The notes under the pieces: generated by a model
Seen by the model: only the letters and a program-made list of their open reading frames with translations
The model's database searches: none
What the model was told of the DNA's origin: nothing
Translations under genes and position numbers: made by a program
Origin: Ostrinia nubilalis
Taxonomy: Eukaryota; Arthropoda; Insecta; Lepidoptera; Crambidae
NCBI RefSeq assembly: GCF_963855985.1
Contig: NC_087118.1
Coordinates: forward strand, 7,068,001 to 7,132,000
Direction: 5' to 3'
DNA: 64,000 nucleotides
Shown: piece after piece, positions 12,327 to 22,613 of the stretch
Position numbering within the stretch: the first letter of the stretch is position 1
Layout of the letters: each line of letters starts with the position of its first letter

Positions 12327-14229
12327 AAACAGCAACTGTGGTTGAGGAAAAAAATGTCTTTTATTAGATTTTCTTGAATGCTGTGCCTGTATCAGATCCC
12401 GACAAAGATTCCAGCAGTAATTGGCCATCATATGTATGTCCCATTTGCCTTGGTAACGTTTTTCCAAAGTGCGAATATCTTGGTGAAAACTTTTACCTTC
12501 CATCTCCAAGGTTATCAGGAAATCGATCCAAATGAGAATGTAAATAATGCAGTTTAATGCTCATGTTACATCCTTAGTCTTTCAAATTAGACAACATAAT
12601 ATTAATTAATTGGAAATCGTTGTCTGATTAATGATTCCGAAGAAAATTTGGAATAACTAAAACGAAACATTTTCCAGGTTCGCTTTTCAAGTTCGTTCAT
12701 AGATTCCACTAAGGTTGGGTCTTTTATCAGTTGTCTATGCTGTGGTCCATCGAAAATGCCTACTTTCAACTTTTCATTGTTCAGTCTAGTATTTTTTTTT
12801 GACAGATAAGCAAAACATTTGTCATCTTTATTGAGGGCTTTTACAAACTGCTTTAATATCAAGTTTTATATGGAGTAGTGGCAATAAAGTTCGGTCTTGA
12901 TGAACTAAAGGTCGATTTATTACATTTTGCTTAGCAGCAGTTACTGACTCCCTCAGTAGCCACACTTTTTGAGTCCAATGTTTGTTATTGTCGCGGCTGT
13001 CCCATAAACATATGAAACATGAATACTTAATATAACCTACCTGTTGTCCTAAGCGAAAATTCACTATTTTCAAATCTACACAGATTTTCCAGCTATGCTC
13101 TTCATACTTCAGTTTTTCCAACACCAAAGAAATGTTAAGATAAAAGTAGTTAAAAAACGCATATTTAACGAAGGCCGTGATCGATTTACGATACTTTGCG
13201 AAGGTATATAAGCCACAAATAATACAAAAACTATTTGGATCGTTTAACCCTCGCTGTACGACGTGGGGTGTAACACACCCCAGTCCTTTAAAAATAGACA
13301 CAATTTTAAAAATTTGCAAGTGCTGAATTTGAAATTCTCAGTAGCTGGAATTATGACACTGCTGCTTCGATCAGCGTTGCAAAATCAGTCCAGCGGTGAC
13401 TACCAACTGAGTTATATGCCTTTAAAGTGCGTGTGGGTGTCACACACCCCACCTGGTACGGGACGTTGTTAAAAAGTTTTTAAAAAAATCTAACAATTTT
13501 GGTGTAATTTATATATTTTTAGCTTTGTCAATTGAATAAAATTCAATACAAATATTATTTTTCGTGATTTTTACGGTATCTGAAATTGTCAAGCACTTTT
13601 AGTCAAATGAGATGACTTTTAGTGCGAATCTGGAAGTTTAGTACTGAGATCCGAAGATGTATGTGAACATACACTTATGGGCTACAATTTATACTTGGTG
13701 ATACAATTTATGGGCTACTGAAATGGAATAACATATTTTATAAATCAATAAAATTGTTACGCTCCCATTTTATGCATTGAGCATACTCATTTTCTTTCAT
13801 CAGAATTGTGGTAAATTGAAAACCGATGATCAAAACAAATTTATACCCTTCCAGTTTTTAATTTACTTTTAAATTATAAGTAAATACTTGTACTTTGTTA
13901 AATAAAAACGGTTGTCATAATTAAAGGCACTAATTAAAAATTATACATAGGAAACTGATTCCTAAATTACAAGAACAACGGAAATTGTGTCTTTTTGTTT
14001 TTTTATGATAAAAATGTTATAATACATATTTTCAGCTCAGAGCATTTCTTAAACCTAATTAGCATACGTAAATAATCAATATTAAATATTAAATTCCACC
14101 TAAAAAAATGTTGAATGAAAATTTTATCACTTTGTATATTGGGGTGTGTCATACCCCACCTGGTACGGGACGTAACTTTTAGTCACCTCGTACACGGAGG
14201 GTTAAACAACGTCTTTCCTTCGTAGCCAT
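12327..14229 (-). pseudogene. Gene 2: uncharacterised arthropod family (PNSFCxICG / FHQD / ADYCW type), broken
   Basis: The minus-strand ATG lies at 14227-14229. Its first codons (14206-14229) are separated from the rest by a 954-bp piggyBac-like MITE. The reading then continues from 13243 with PNSFCIICG, WDSRDNNKHW and LLPLLHIKLD. A frameshift near 12840-12860 leads to LKQFVKALNKDDKC and GIFDGPQHRQLIKDP. A further break near 12510-12600 precedes KSFHQDIRTLEKRYQG, MMANYCWNL and SRKSNKRHF. I recall this motif order from uncharacterised proteins found in many arthropods and hydra; no function is known to me. The paired Cys suggest metal binding, an inference. The frame is beyond repair in this copy. 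Confidence 0.7.
13248..14201. mobile_element. piggyBac-like MITE inserted in gene 2
   Basis: 954 bp flanked on both sides by TTAA (13244-13247, 14202-14205), with ends CCCTCGCTGTACGA and TACACGGAGGG, that is CCCTC...GAGGG. TTAA targets and C/G-run ends are the piggyBac signature. Inner repeats include GGGTGTGACACACCCC-type palindromes near 13265, 13440 and 14145 and a repeated ACCTGGTACGGGACGT. No transposase frame is present. Confidence 0.75.
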
Positions 14230-14639
14230 TGTTTTAATTGCGATTTTTTTTAATGTACCCGTTTAAATTTGACGAATAATGCTCCGTCACCTTCAATGCG
14301 GGTAGAATGAAAAATCTCGAAAACTAGAGCTGCTACGCAAATTCTGGTGTGATTTTTGAAATTAGCACACCATAATACTTGAAACATAATAATAATATTC
14401 TTGTAAAATTTTAAAAAGTTTAAATTTGTTGGGCAGTGATTTATCATTATTTAGTACCTGAGATGTACCTCACAAATATATTAATACGAACCAAATGCGA
14501 CGAATAGTTAACGAGAAAATCGATACGATAAATTTGATATCCACCATTTTCTTGATGGCCACCATTTTTTATAAGAAGTTAGAAAGTTTATACCGACACA
14601 GATAATACATACCGTAGTATTTTTAAAGGGGAACTATAA

Positions 14640-14965
14640 TATTTTCTGTCACCAAAATTTATATTTGTCATCAAGTTGTATCACCAAATAATTAGATCTA
14701 TCGCCACGAAATATTTTCGTTCTCAGATAAACAAAAATGTTCCCAGGTATGAATCACCAAATTAATGTTAATATAATATGTGTAAAATTAAAGATGGATC
14801 ACCAAATAATTGTAGTGCATTGATTGAATATAAACATCGTTCTCATAATAATAGTTTTAGTTACTTAAATAATAGCTTTGTCCTCAAAATGGTAGATCTG
14901 TCACCAAATAAATCGATTTTCGATCCCAAACAGCGATACCCTTTAATTTGTTATTTTGTCACGTA
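14640..14965. repeat. CACCAAA (TTTGGTGA) subterminal-type motif array, copy L
   Basis: At least seven degenerate copies of TCACCAAA or near variants (TCATCAAG, TCGCCACGAA) at irregular 13-40-bp spacing. Related motifs in the reverse sense (GGTGACAAA, GGGGACAAAC) occur at 23264-23372. Such arrays beside element ends can be transposase-binding sites; that is inference. Confidence 0.55.
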
Positions 14966-15739
14966 AACTATGTGTTTTATTTACTATCCTGCTAGAAATT
15001 TCATCTAAATACTGCGTTTACCTGTGGGAATTAAGATCCTTGGGGGAGGCATTATATGTCCAGTAAAGTAGCAGGTAGACTTTATTCGTGATGATAACTC
15101 CTAATTTTAGTTAAACTTTTTGAAATTTTCTAGCGACAAAAATATACAGGGTGTCCCAAAAACAATACATAACCCTGTAACCATCGATAGGCCTCGCCAT
15201 GGTCTCCCTAACGTCCAATTTTGACCCCAGTGAAAATATCACTGTTTTCAAGATTTTTAAGTTTATGTGCATTTTTAGAAAATTGCCACCTGCGATTACT
15301 TTTTCTCATGCCATTTCTACAAATGAGGATACTTTTCAATCTAGTTTTTTTCCTTATCACAAGGGATAGTTGGGCTATCAAAAGAAAAGATTAAAGTTCA
15401 ACAAACTAGTTTAAAAGTATGAAAATTTTAAGAAATTGCGGAGAAGAACGAAACATTAATTAATTGTCTTGCACTTTTGATCAGCCATCGTGTAAAAAAA
15501 AATGTAGGAAGATCATCGTGCCCATTACCTTAAAAACTTCCTTGTTTAATTGAGATTCTAAAAAGGTATCACAAGCCTATGTATTCTGTATTATTTTTAT
15601 CTTATGGCTACTTGAATAGCAACTAGTATGAAAACTGCAAAAATGAGTTTTTCTCGTAATAGTTACACTAGGACTGCATAGTGGCATTAAATACAAATGG
15701 ATAATTTTTAGCGTAGGAATTTTAATAAAGCAACATTTT

Positions 15740-15994
15740 ATCATCATCATCATCATCATTTCAGCCATAGGACGTCCACTGCTGAACATAGGCCTGTACC
15801 CCAATGATTTTCATAATGACCGCTTGGTAGCGGCCTGCATCCAGCACCTTCCTGCTTACCTTTATGAGGTCGTCGGTCCACTTTGTAGGTGGACGTCCTA
15901 CGATGCGCTTTCCGGTACGTAGCCTCCACTTGAACCCTGTTGCCCCATTGGCTGTCCGTTCTGCGTTTTTGTGATTACTTAATTTTTGTTTCAA
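15740..15994 (-). pseudogene. RTE-like reverse transcriptase C-terminus, left arm of FB3
   Basis: The minus strand reads GRPPTKWTDDLIKVSRKVLDAGR and ends AYVQQWTSYG before an (ATG)n run. That is the conserved C-terminal tail of RTE-clade LINE reverse transcriptases common in Lepidoptera. Only the tail is present. It is the inverted partner of 16210-16420 within the fold-back. Confidence 0.75.
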
Positions 15995-15999
15995 ACCTT

Positions 16000-16420
16000 A
16001 TAAATGTGCCTATAGACAGATACCCGTGCGTGATAATACACGGCTCGGAAACGTGGATTTTTTGGACAGCGTGCTATGGAAGCTATGCTCGGGTTTCTTT
16101 ACGAAATCTTATCAGAAATTAGGAGATCCGTAAACAAACTAAAGTCGCTGACATAGCTCGACGGATCAGCAAGCTGAAGTGGCAATGGGCATGGCACAGT
16201 AGTTTGCAGAACTGAGGCAGCAGGGTTCAAGTGGAGGCTACGTACCGGAAAGCGCATCGTAGGACGTCCACCTACAAAGTGGACCGACGACCTCATAAAG
16301 GTAAGCAGGAAGGTGCTGGATGCAGGCCGCTACCAAGCGGTCATTATGAAAATCATTGGGGTACAGGCCTATGTTTAGCAGTGGACGTCCTATGGCTGAA
16401 ATGATGATGATGATGATGAT
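16000..16420 (+). pseudogene. RTE-like reverse transcriptase C-terminal fragment, loop and right arm of FB3
   Basis: The plus strand reads VIIHGSETWIFW and continues, with frame breaks, through DIARRISKLKWQWAWH-like codons to RRPPT..WTDDL and the (ATG)n run at 16401-16421. It extends further 5' than the left-arm copy, so the loop represents sequence present once and the arm sequence present twice. Confidence 0.7.
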
Positions 16421-16498
16421 AAAATGTTGCTTTATTAAAATTCCTACGCTAAAAATTATCCATTTGTATTTAATGCCACTATGCAGTCCTAGTGTAAC

Positions 16499-16671
16499 TG
16501 ATGCTTATGTGTATGAGATTAGAGTTGACTATCGAATGGCAGGTACAGAGTGTAACGAAAAGACGTGTGTTATATACGGCGACTTTATTGGGACTGTTTT
16601 TACACTGCAAAATTTGCCTAGCTACTCATTCAATGAATGAGACCGTGCGCTTGTCTATTATAAACATAACA
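16499..16671 (-). repeat. BEL/Pao LTR (3' LTR in element sense)
   Basis: 173 bp; in element sense TGTTATG...GCATCA. Identical to 22441-22613. Confidence 0.93.
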
Positions 16672-16933
16672 TGCCGCCCACCAAAGTACGACAGGACTTT
16701 CATTAAATTATAAGCATGCACATAGGTAGTATAGTTATACAATACAACAGCAAGTTACTACCAATATCACATAACTAAGTAAATATGATCGCAAGTTAAC
16801 ATAATTATACAAAGTAAGTTAAACTCACGAAGTAAACAGTAGTTAAGAAACAGTGACACAATGTAAGTATAATCCAGTAGGCTTTCTCAACATTGACATT
16901 TACTATTAAAATTAAATATTCGTACAAACTGAA

Positions 16934-17251
16934 TTAATCTTCAACATAGATAAAGAAATTTACTGCATCATCATTAATAGGTAGTTCACACAATTTACTA
17001 ACCGAACGTTTTACAATTTCATTACGATACCTAACACTGTATACTCTGGTACAACCGTCATTTCCAGGGTGTTGAGCTACTATCCTACCCAATGGCCACT
17101 TGCCGGGTGGTAATTGTTCGTCCTTAAGTAACACAACGTCACCTAATTTGAATTCTGATTGTTTTTTATGCCACTTAGGTCTAGTTTGCAATCTAGTCAA
17201 ATATTCAGTTTGCCATCTATGCCAAAAATCTCTAACTAACTTTTGAGTCAT
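16934..17251 (-). CDS. BEL/Pao integrase C-terminal domain (DUF5641-like), separated by a frameshift
   Basis: The translated frame has RDFWHRWQTEYL, KLGDVVLLKDEQLPPGKWPL and GRIVAQHPGNDG, the conserved C-terminal tail of BEL/Pao integrases that probably binds DNA. It continues the main polyprotein: in the +1 frame the codons before its Met read NRLNRWQ. A single-base frameshift at about 17271 therefore separates it from the upstream frame. The Met at 17251 is not a genuine start. Confidence 0.8.
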   Translation of the reverse strand: MTQKLVRDFWHRWQTEYLTRLQTRPKWHKKQSEFKLGDVVLLKDEQLPPGKWPLGRIVAQHPGNDGCTRVYSVRYRNEIVKRSVSKLCELPINDDAVNFFIYVED

Positions 17252-17270
17252 TTGCCAACGGTTTAAACGG

Positions 17271-20200
17271 TTAATATTTAATGTGTTGTAAATTAGGAGA
17301 AGGTACGTTAATTGGGGCCTCGCCTATCAAAAAATGACCAGGCGTCAAAGGTTCTGGTGCATCTGGATCTAAATTGTCGATTGGAACCAAGGGTCGTGAA
17401 TTCAAACAAGCTTCTATGTCACAGAGTGTGGTTGTCATCTCCTCGAACGTGAGACTAGCTGTGAGTATTCTTCGAAGGTGGTATTTAATAGATTTCACGC
17501 CTGCTTCCCACAAGCCACCGAAATTAGGGCTGTAAGGCGGAATGAAATGCCACTGTGTTCCTTCTTTTGCGAGATGTTCCGTTAAATGTTCTGGTAGTTC
17601 TAATTTTGTGGCGTTTAATGCTTGTGCCAATTCCTTGTTAGCACCGACAAAATTTCTGCCTTGATCACTCCACAAATGTGTACATCTACCCCTGCGAGCA
17701 ACAAAACGACGAAATGCGCCGATGAAAGATTCGGATGTTAGATCCCCAACCAATTCAAGATGGATAGCTTTAGTAGCCATACAAATGAATATGGCAATGT
17801 ACGCCTTATTTTGTTTAGCTCCACGTCCTCTTGACATCAAAACATACAAAGGACCAGCAAAATCAACCCCACTGTGCAAGAAAGGACGTGCTGGTGTTGT
17901 GCGCACACGAGGTAAGTCACCCATCAGTTGTGTTTTAACAAGGGCCTTCTGCCTAGCACATATTACACACTTGTGTATGTAAGCCTTAACCGTATTTTTT
18001 GCTTGCAGGATCCAGTACTTCGAACGCAGGTAAGTCAACACTAGCTGCGTTCCACCATGCAGTGTTCTTTTGTGTGCATCAGCAATAATCAGGTAAGTTA
18101 ATTTACTTTTGTTTTTCAGGATTATAGGATGTTTGCTGTGTTCCGGTAAGACAGAGTTACGCAATCTGCCGCCCACCCTGAGGACATCATCTTCGTCAAG
18201 GTAAGGATTCAATGTTTTTAATTTACTATTTCTCTTTACATTTTTGTTAGCTTTTAAATCTTCAATTTCCTCATTAAATTCTTCTTGTTCAATTTTGATG
18301 CATTTCTTCAAAGCAATGTCTAATTCTTGTGTAGTTATTGGCTCATCTATCCCTTCTGGATTTGTTTTACTGTGTAAAAACCTTATGCTGTATACTATTA
18401 CTGTTAAAAGTTCATTCAAATTGTCAAATTCTTCAAATTTTATTATCTTTTCTTCATTTATCTTCAAATTTGCATGTATGTTTCTTTGTTCTAAGTCTGT
18501 ATGTGACACATTTGGTTTTGTAAATATGATTTCTTGTTGGCTTAACCATTTTGGTCCATCCCACCATAGCTTGCATGTCTTCAGGTCTGAGACTAGAGCG
18601 CCTCGAGAAGCAACATCAGCAGGGTTTTGCTCTGATTTCACATGATGCCACTGCTGGTGATTGACATTGTCCAAAATTTCGACGACGCGGTTCGCAACAA
18701 ATGTCTTCCATCGAGTCGGTTCTCCACTTAGCCACGACAACACTATCGAAGAGTCAGTCCAAGCAAATATTTGTGAAGCAGGTATTCGCATTGCTTGTGC
18801 TACATGCCTCAGTAATTTGGACAATAGCACTGCTCCACAAAGTTCCAGCCTAGGTAACGAAACTGGCTTAACAGGAGCGACTCTTGTTCGAGCTGCAAGC
18901 AGTTTAGTGGTTATAGTGCCATCGAAGTTAATTATTCTGCAATAAATAACTGAGGCGTATGCTTTCTCAGATGCGTCTGAAAATCCATGCAATTCTATCC
19001 TCTTGGTTTCTTTGTTTGAACATCCAATCCATCTTGTTATATTGATGTCTTTAACGTTTTCAAAGTCTTGTCTTAATTTTGACCATTCTTCTTTCAATGC
19101 CTCGTCAAGTTCTTCATCCCAGTCTACCTTCTTCAACCACAGTTTCTGTATCAGTATCTTCGCGTTAACTATGCAGGGTGCTATCCATCCAAGTGGATCA
19201 AACAGCCTTTGAATTTCCGCTAGTATGTTTCGCTTTGTGATTGAGGTGTCCAGAATGGGAGGTAAGTTTATGTCATATTTGAATTGATCGTTTGCTAAAT
19301 TCCATAGGATGCCTAACGCTTTAATAGTTCCATCAATTTTCAAATTTAGCTGTACTTTAGTTGAACGGTCTTCCGGTTTGATAGATTTCATGAATTCGGC
19401 ACTATTAGACGACCATTTTTGCAATTCGAAGCCACCTCTTTTTAGTATTTCAGTCATTTGTTTGCATGCTTCTATGGCTTCGGCTGCACTGTCAAACCCA
19501 GATAGTACGTCATCCATATAAAAGTCTTCTTTCAGGATCTTTGCAGCGACAGGAAATTCTTCACCTTCATCGTCAGCTAATTGTAACAAGGTCCTGACTG
19601 CGAGGTAAGGTGCTGGTGCGGTTCCAAACGTAACGGTAAGTAAACGGTATTCTTTTATATCTTCATTAGGATTGTCTCTCCACAGAATACGTTGGAAATC
19701 GGCATGTTCTTTCTTTACTAACACCATTCTATACATTTTTTTCAGGTCAGAAACAAAACATACGGCGTGCATTCTCCACCGCAGGACTATGCTTCTCAGA
19801 TCCTCCTGCAAAACCGGTCCAACCAACAACTCATCGTTCAGAGATATCCCGTTCGTGTCTTTACACGATGCATCGAAAACTACACGAACTGGAGTAGTCT
19901 CGCTTCCGCTTCTTATAACAGCATGATGACTCAAATAAACTGCTTTGTTTTCATGTTCTTGTTTTGGTATTTCTTCTGCATGATTTAAATTTACATATTC
20001 TTGAATAACTTTCGCGTAATCTTCTTTTAATTCTAGTTTCTTCTGTAATTGCCTTTCAAGCTGTAAAAATCTTCTCAATGCTATCTCTTTGCTGTTACCA
20101 TCTAATGATTTCTGAACTTCTGCTTTAAATGGTAAGTTTACTATGTATCTACCGACTTCATTTCTTTTGTATGTTTTCTCGTATATGTCTTCGCATTGTT

Positions 20201-22133
20201 TTTCTTCTTGTGTAAGCTTTCTTCCTCTTCCAGTATCTAATTCCCACATTGCGCTGAGCATTTCATTAAAATCAACCTGGTGATGCATTACAAGCAGTGA
20301 CGGCGTTTCAGGTTCTCTCTCACCTATTTTGCCAAACAAAATCCAGCCAAGATCAGTCTTTTGAGCACACGGAGTTCCAGGGGGCCCTTTAATGATGTCA
20401 GAATGGACGATTTGTGCGTACTCGTTGACCCCAAGTAACAAGTCTATCGGTGCTGATTTGTTGTAGGTTGGATCAGCTAATTGCAAGTTGTATAGGTGAG
20501 GCCAGTCTCTCACCGCGATTGATGAAGAGGGTAATTTTGTCGTTAACTGTTTAGATATAACGTAAGCTTCTGATTGCAGACAAAATTCCTTGTTATGTGT
20601 TGAAAGTATATGAAGTTGAACTTTGCTATTTATCTTCGTCTTTGTAGAACCAACTCCAACAATGTTCCCTGTGATTGATTTTCTTTTCAGTTTCAGTAGC
20701 TGAGTCGCCCGTTCGCTTATAAAAGATGCCTGCGATCCTGGATCTATTAGCGCTCGAAAAATCATGGTATGTCCTGTTTCACTCTTCACCTTTACCATTG
20801 CTGTGGCTAATAGAGCATACACCTGGTTTGTCTTGCAGTGTGACGTCATCAATGTATTGACTTGGATTTCATCATCTTCTACATTTGTATTAGTAGCATG
20901 TGCAGTAGGTTCATTCGACTTAGTTTGATGCAGAAGGGTATGATGACGCCTGTGACATATGCGACAGGACATTTGTAATCGGCACTTCATAGCGGAATGT
21001 CCTGTCCACAAACAATTGAAACACAGGTTTTGATTTTTTGCATAATTACTTCGTTCCGTAGTTGACATCTTTGTGAACTGTTTACAATGACATAAAGTAT
21101 GATTTTCGTTACATAATATGCATGTTCTTACTGGAGAAGTTGCTGCGTGGAAGGTTTTCTCTTTTGTGGTCTTCTCTCTTGCTCTCTCTGATGCTCCCGT
21201 CGTGATTGGATTAACTAACTCTAACGTACGAAACCTTGATTCCAAAAAACACTTCAAATCAACCCACGACGGTAACACGTCCGAGTCACTCTTGAAAGCG
21301 AAAGTCTCCCAATCTTTACGTGACTCCTGATCCAATTTCTGTACTACAAGAAATATAATTATAGGATCCCAAGAATCGGTTTTAATATTTAAGTTATTTA
21401 ATGTATTTATGCATTCGTTAGTATTATCGAGTAACATTTTAATTTGATTGGCAGACTGAACACTTAACTTTTTATATGAAAACAACCTATTTATAAGAGA
21501 GTGCACTATTATACGTTTATTTCCGTAACGATTTTTCAAAGTGTCCCACGCATCCAAATAATTGGCTTCTGTCACACGAACATGTCTGAGGAGTGCTTCT
21601 GCTTCGCCCGCTAGGCTGGTCTTCAAGTAATGAAGCTTTTGTACGTCGGAGAGTGCGCTGCTGTTGTGTACTAAACTCACGAACAAGTCTTGAAATGTCG
21701 GCCACTCTTCATAGCTTCCATGGAAGGTAGGTAATTGTATACTAGGTAGCCTAACTTGCGACTGAAACGTTGATACATTGGGCGAATCATTATTCATAAT
21801 GCAAGGCGAGCTTCTTTGTTGTTCCAGACTTTTCTTCTCATCTATCGCCGTGATCGCATCACGAATGTTGCCTTTGATACAGATATACATGTCCTCAAAC
21901 GTTCCATATTGATCTTCCGCAAAGTAAGCTATGTCAGCTCGTTGTTCGCGCGGCGTGATCTTCACGAGTTCATGATGTGTGGTTGTAAACAACTTCCAGT
22001 ATTCGTCTATACACTGCATTCGAGCTTGTAAGTATCCTTTAGTCAACCTTGCTTTAGGACATTTTCTTAGATTACTTTCCGTTTTTCTTATCAAACAAGC
22101 TGTTTCTTCAAGTTGAAGTAGTAATTGTTCCAT
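17271..22133 (-). CDS. BEL/Pao gag-pol polyprotein
   Basis: 1620 residues open. In order: gag-like DUF1759 region (PTFHGSYEEWPTF near residue 135); Cys/His knuckles near 335-400 (CFNCLWTGHSAMKC); aspartic protease (ALIDPGSQASF near 464); reverse transcriptase with FYMDD near 872; RNase H (HGFSDAS near 1049); integrase zinc region (CVICARQ near 1393) and catalytic Asp/Asp/Glu near DFAGPL (1424), SDQGRNF (1489) and GLWEAG (1541). The product would replicate the element through an RNA intermediate and insert it. Start chosen at the ATG 22131-22133, about 310 bp inside the 5' LTR. The frame ends early at 17271 by frameshift; otherwise all catalytic motifs are present. Confidence 0.92.
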   Translation of the reverse strand: MEQLLLQLEETACLIRKTESNLRKCPKARLTKGYLQARMQCIDEYWKLFTTTHHELVKITPREQRADIAYFAEDQYGTFEDMYICIKGNIRDAITAIDEKKSLEQQRSSPCIMNNDSPNVSTFQSQVRLPSIQLPTFHGSYEEWPTFQDLFVSLVHNSSALSDVQKLHYLKTSLAGEAEALLRHVRVTEANYLDAWDTLKNRYGNKRIIVHSLINRLFSYKKLSVQSANQIKMLLDNTNECINTLNNLNIKTDSWDPIIIFLVVQKLDQESRKDWETFAFKSDSDVLPSWVDLKCFLESRFRTLELVNPITTGASERAREKTTKEKTFHAATSPVRTCILCNENHTLCHCKQFTKMSTTERSNYAKNQNLCFNCLWTGHSAMKCRLQMSCRICHRRHHTLLHQTKSNEPTAHATNTNVEDDEIQVNTLMTSHCKTNQVYALLATAMVKVKSETGHTMIFRALIDPGSQASFISERATQLLKLKRKSITGNIVGVGSTKTKINSKVQLHILSTHNKEFCLQSEAYVISKQLTTKLPSSSIAVRDWPHLYNLQLADPTYNKSAPIDLLLGVNEYAQIVHSDIIKGPPGTPCAQKTDLGWILFGKIGEREPETPSLLVMHHQVDFNEMLSAMWELDTGRGRKLTQEEKQCEDIYEKTYKRNEVGRYIVNLPFKAEVQKSLDGNSKEIALRRFLQLERQLQKKLELKEDYAKVIQEYVNLNHAEEIPKQEHENKAVYLSHHAVIRSGSETTPVRVVFDASCKDTNGISLNDELLVGPVLQEDLRSIVLRWRMHAVCFVSDLKKMYRMVLVKKEHADFQRILWRDNPNEDIKEYRLLTVTFGTAPAPYLAVRTLLQLADDEGEEFPVAAKILKEDFYMDDVLSGFDSAAEAIEACKQMTEILKRGGFELQKWSSNSAEFMKSIKPEDRSTKVQLNLKIDGTIKALGILWNLANDQFKYDINLPPILDTSITKRNILAEIQRLFDPLGWIAPCIVNAKILIQKLWLKKVDWDEELDEALKEEWSKLRQDFENVKDINITRWIGCSNKETKRIELHGFSDASEKAYASVIYCRIINFDGTITTKLLAARTRVAPVKPVSLPRLELCGAVLLSKLLRHVAQAMRIPASQIFAWTDSSIVLSWLSGEPTRWKTFVANRVVEILDNVNHQQWHHVKSEQNPADVASRGALVSDLKTCKLWWDGPKWLSQQEIIFTKPNVSHTDLEQRNIHANLKINEEKIIKFEEFDNLNELLTVIVYSIRFLHSKTNPEGIDEPITTQELDIALKKCIKIEQEEFNEEIEDLKANKNVKRNSKLKTLNPYLDEDDVLRVGGRLRNSVLPEHSKHPIILKNKSKLTYLIIADAHKRTLHGGTQLVLTYLRSKYWILQAKNTVKAYIHKCVICARQKALVKTQLMGDLPRVRTTPARPFLHSGVDFAGPLYVLMSRGRGAKQNKAYIAIFICMATKAIHLELVGDLTSESFIGAFRRFVARRGRCTHLWSDQGRNFVGANKELAQALNATKLELPEHLTEHLAKEGTQWHFIPPYSPNFGGLWEAGVKSIKYHLRRILTASLTFEEMTTTLCDIEACLNSRPLVPIDNLDPDAPEPLTPGHFLIGEAPINVPSPNLQHIKY

Positions 22134-22440
22134 ATTTGTAGTAATTGATATTTAACTTCACTCGTAAAAATGTCCGATGAATAAGTTTTCTCTAAAACTC
22201 AGTCCGGCATTGATATGCAAATTAGGCAGATAACGCTCAACTCGTAAACAAGTTAGTTGGAATCTTCATTTCTCCTTCGATATCTTAACTGCTTCACCAT
22301 AAGGGCTAATTTGCAACTTCACGTAGCACAAATAAATCGGCACCTTCCATTAGCGCGCAGCGTATTGTATTCGATCGCTCCCAGGTGCACGAATATTTTG
22401 TTTATTCCACTGCAAATATCCGGTTCGTTACGGACCACTA

Positions 22441-22613
22441 TGATGCTTATGTGTATGAGATTAGAGTTGACTATCGAATGGCAGGTACAGAGTGTAACGA
22501 AAAGACGTGTGTTATATACGGCGACTTTATTGGGACTGTTTTTACACTGCAAAATTTGCCTAGCTACTCATTCAATGAATGAGACCGTGCGCTTGTCTAT
22601 TATAAACATAACA
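22441..22613 (-). repeat. BEL/Pao LTR (5' LTR in element sense)
   Basis: 173 bp, identical to 16499-16671 and flanked outside by GTAAC. Confidence 0.93.

Larger units (their letters stand above)
9751..15142 (+). mobile_element. Candidate two-gene element, copy L
   Basis: A block holding two convergent pseudogenes: gene 1 (plus, 9751-11973) and gene 2 (minus, about 12327-14229). It is followed by an array of CACCAAA motifs. Parts of it (11948-12165 and 14433-about 14640) recur in inverse orientation at 23.4-24.6 kb, where gene 2 and most of gene 1 are missing. That pattern fits a full-length and an internally deleted copy of one element, but the outer left end and target duplication are not identified. 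The mobile status is inference. Confidence 0.5.
16499..22613 (-). mobile_element. BEL/Pao LTR retrotransposon, near-intact
   Basis: 6115 bp with LTRs at both ends and an exact 5-bp target duplication GTAAC (16494-16498, 22614-22618). Reading on the minus strand: 5' LTR, a primer-site-like TGGTCCGTAACGAACC three bases inside, a long gag-pol frame, a short continuation, a purine-rich tract (GGTGGGCGGCA) and the 3' LTR. The two LTRs are identical by eye, so insertion is recent. One frameshift near 17271 is the only coding break seen. Confidence 0.93.
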
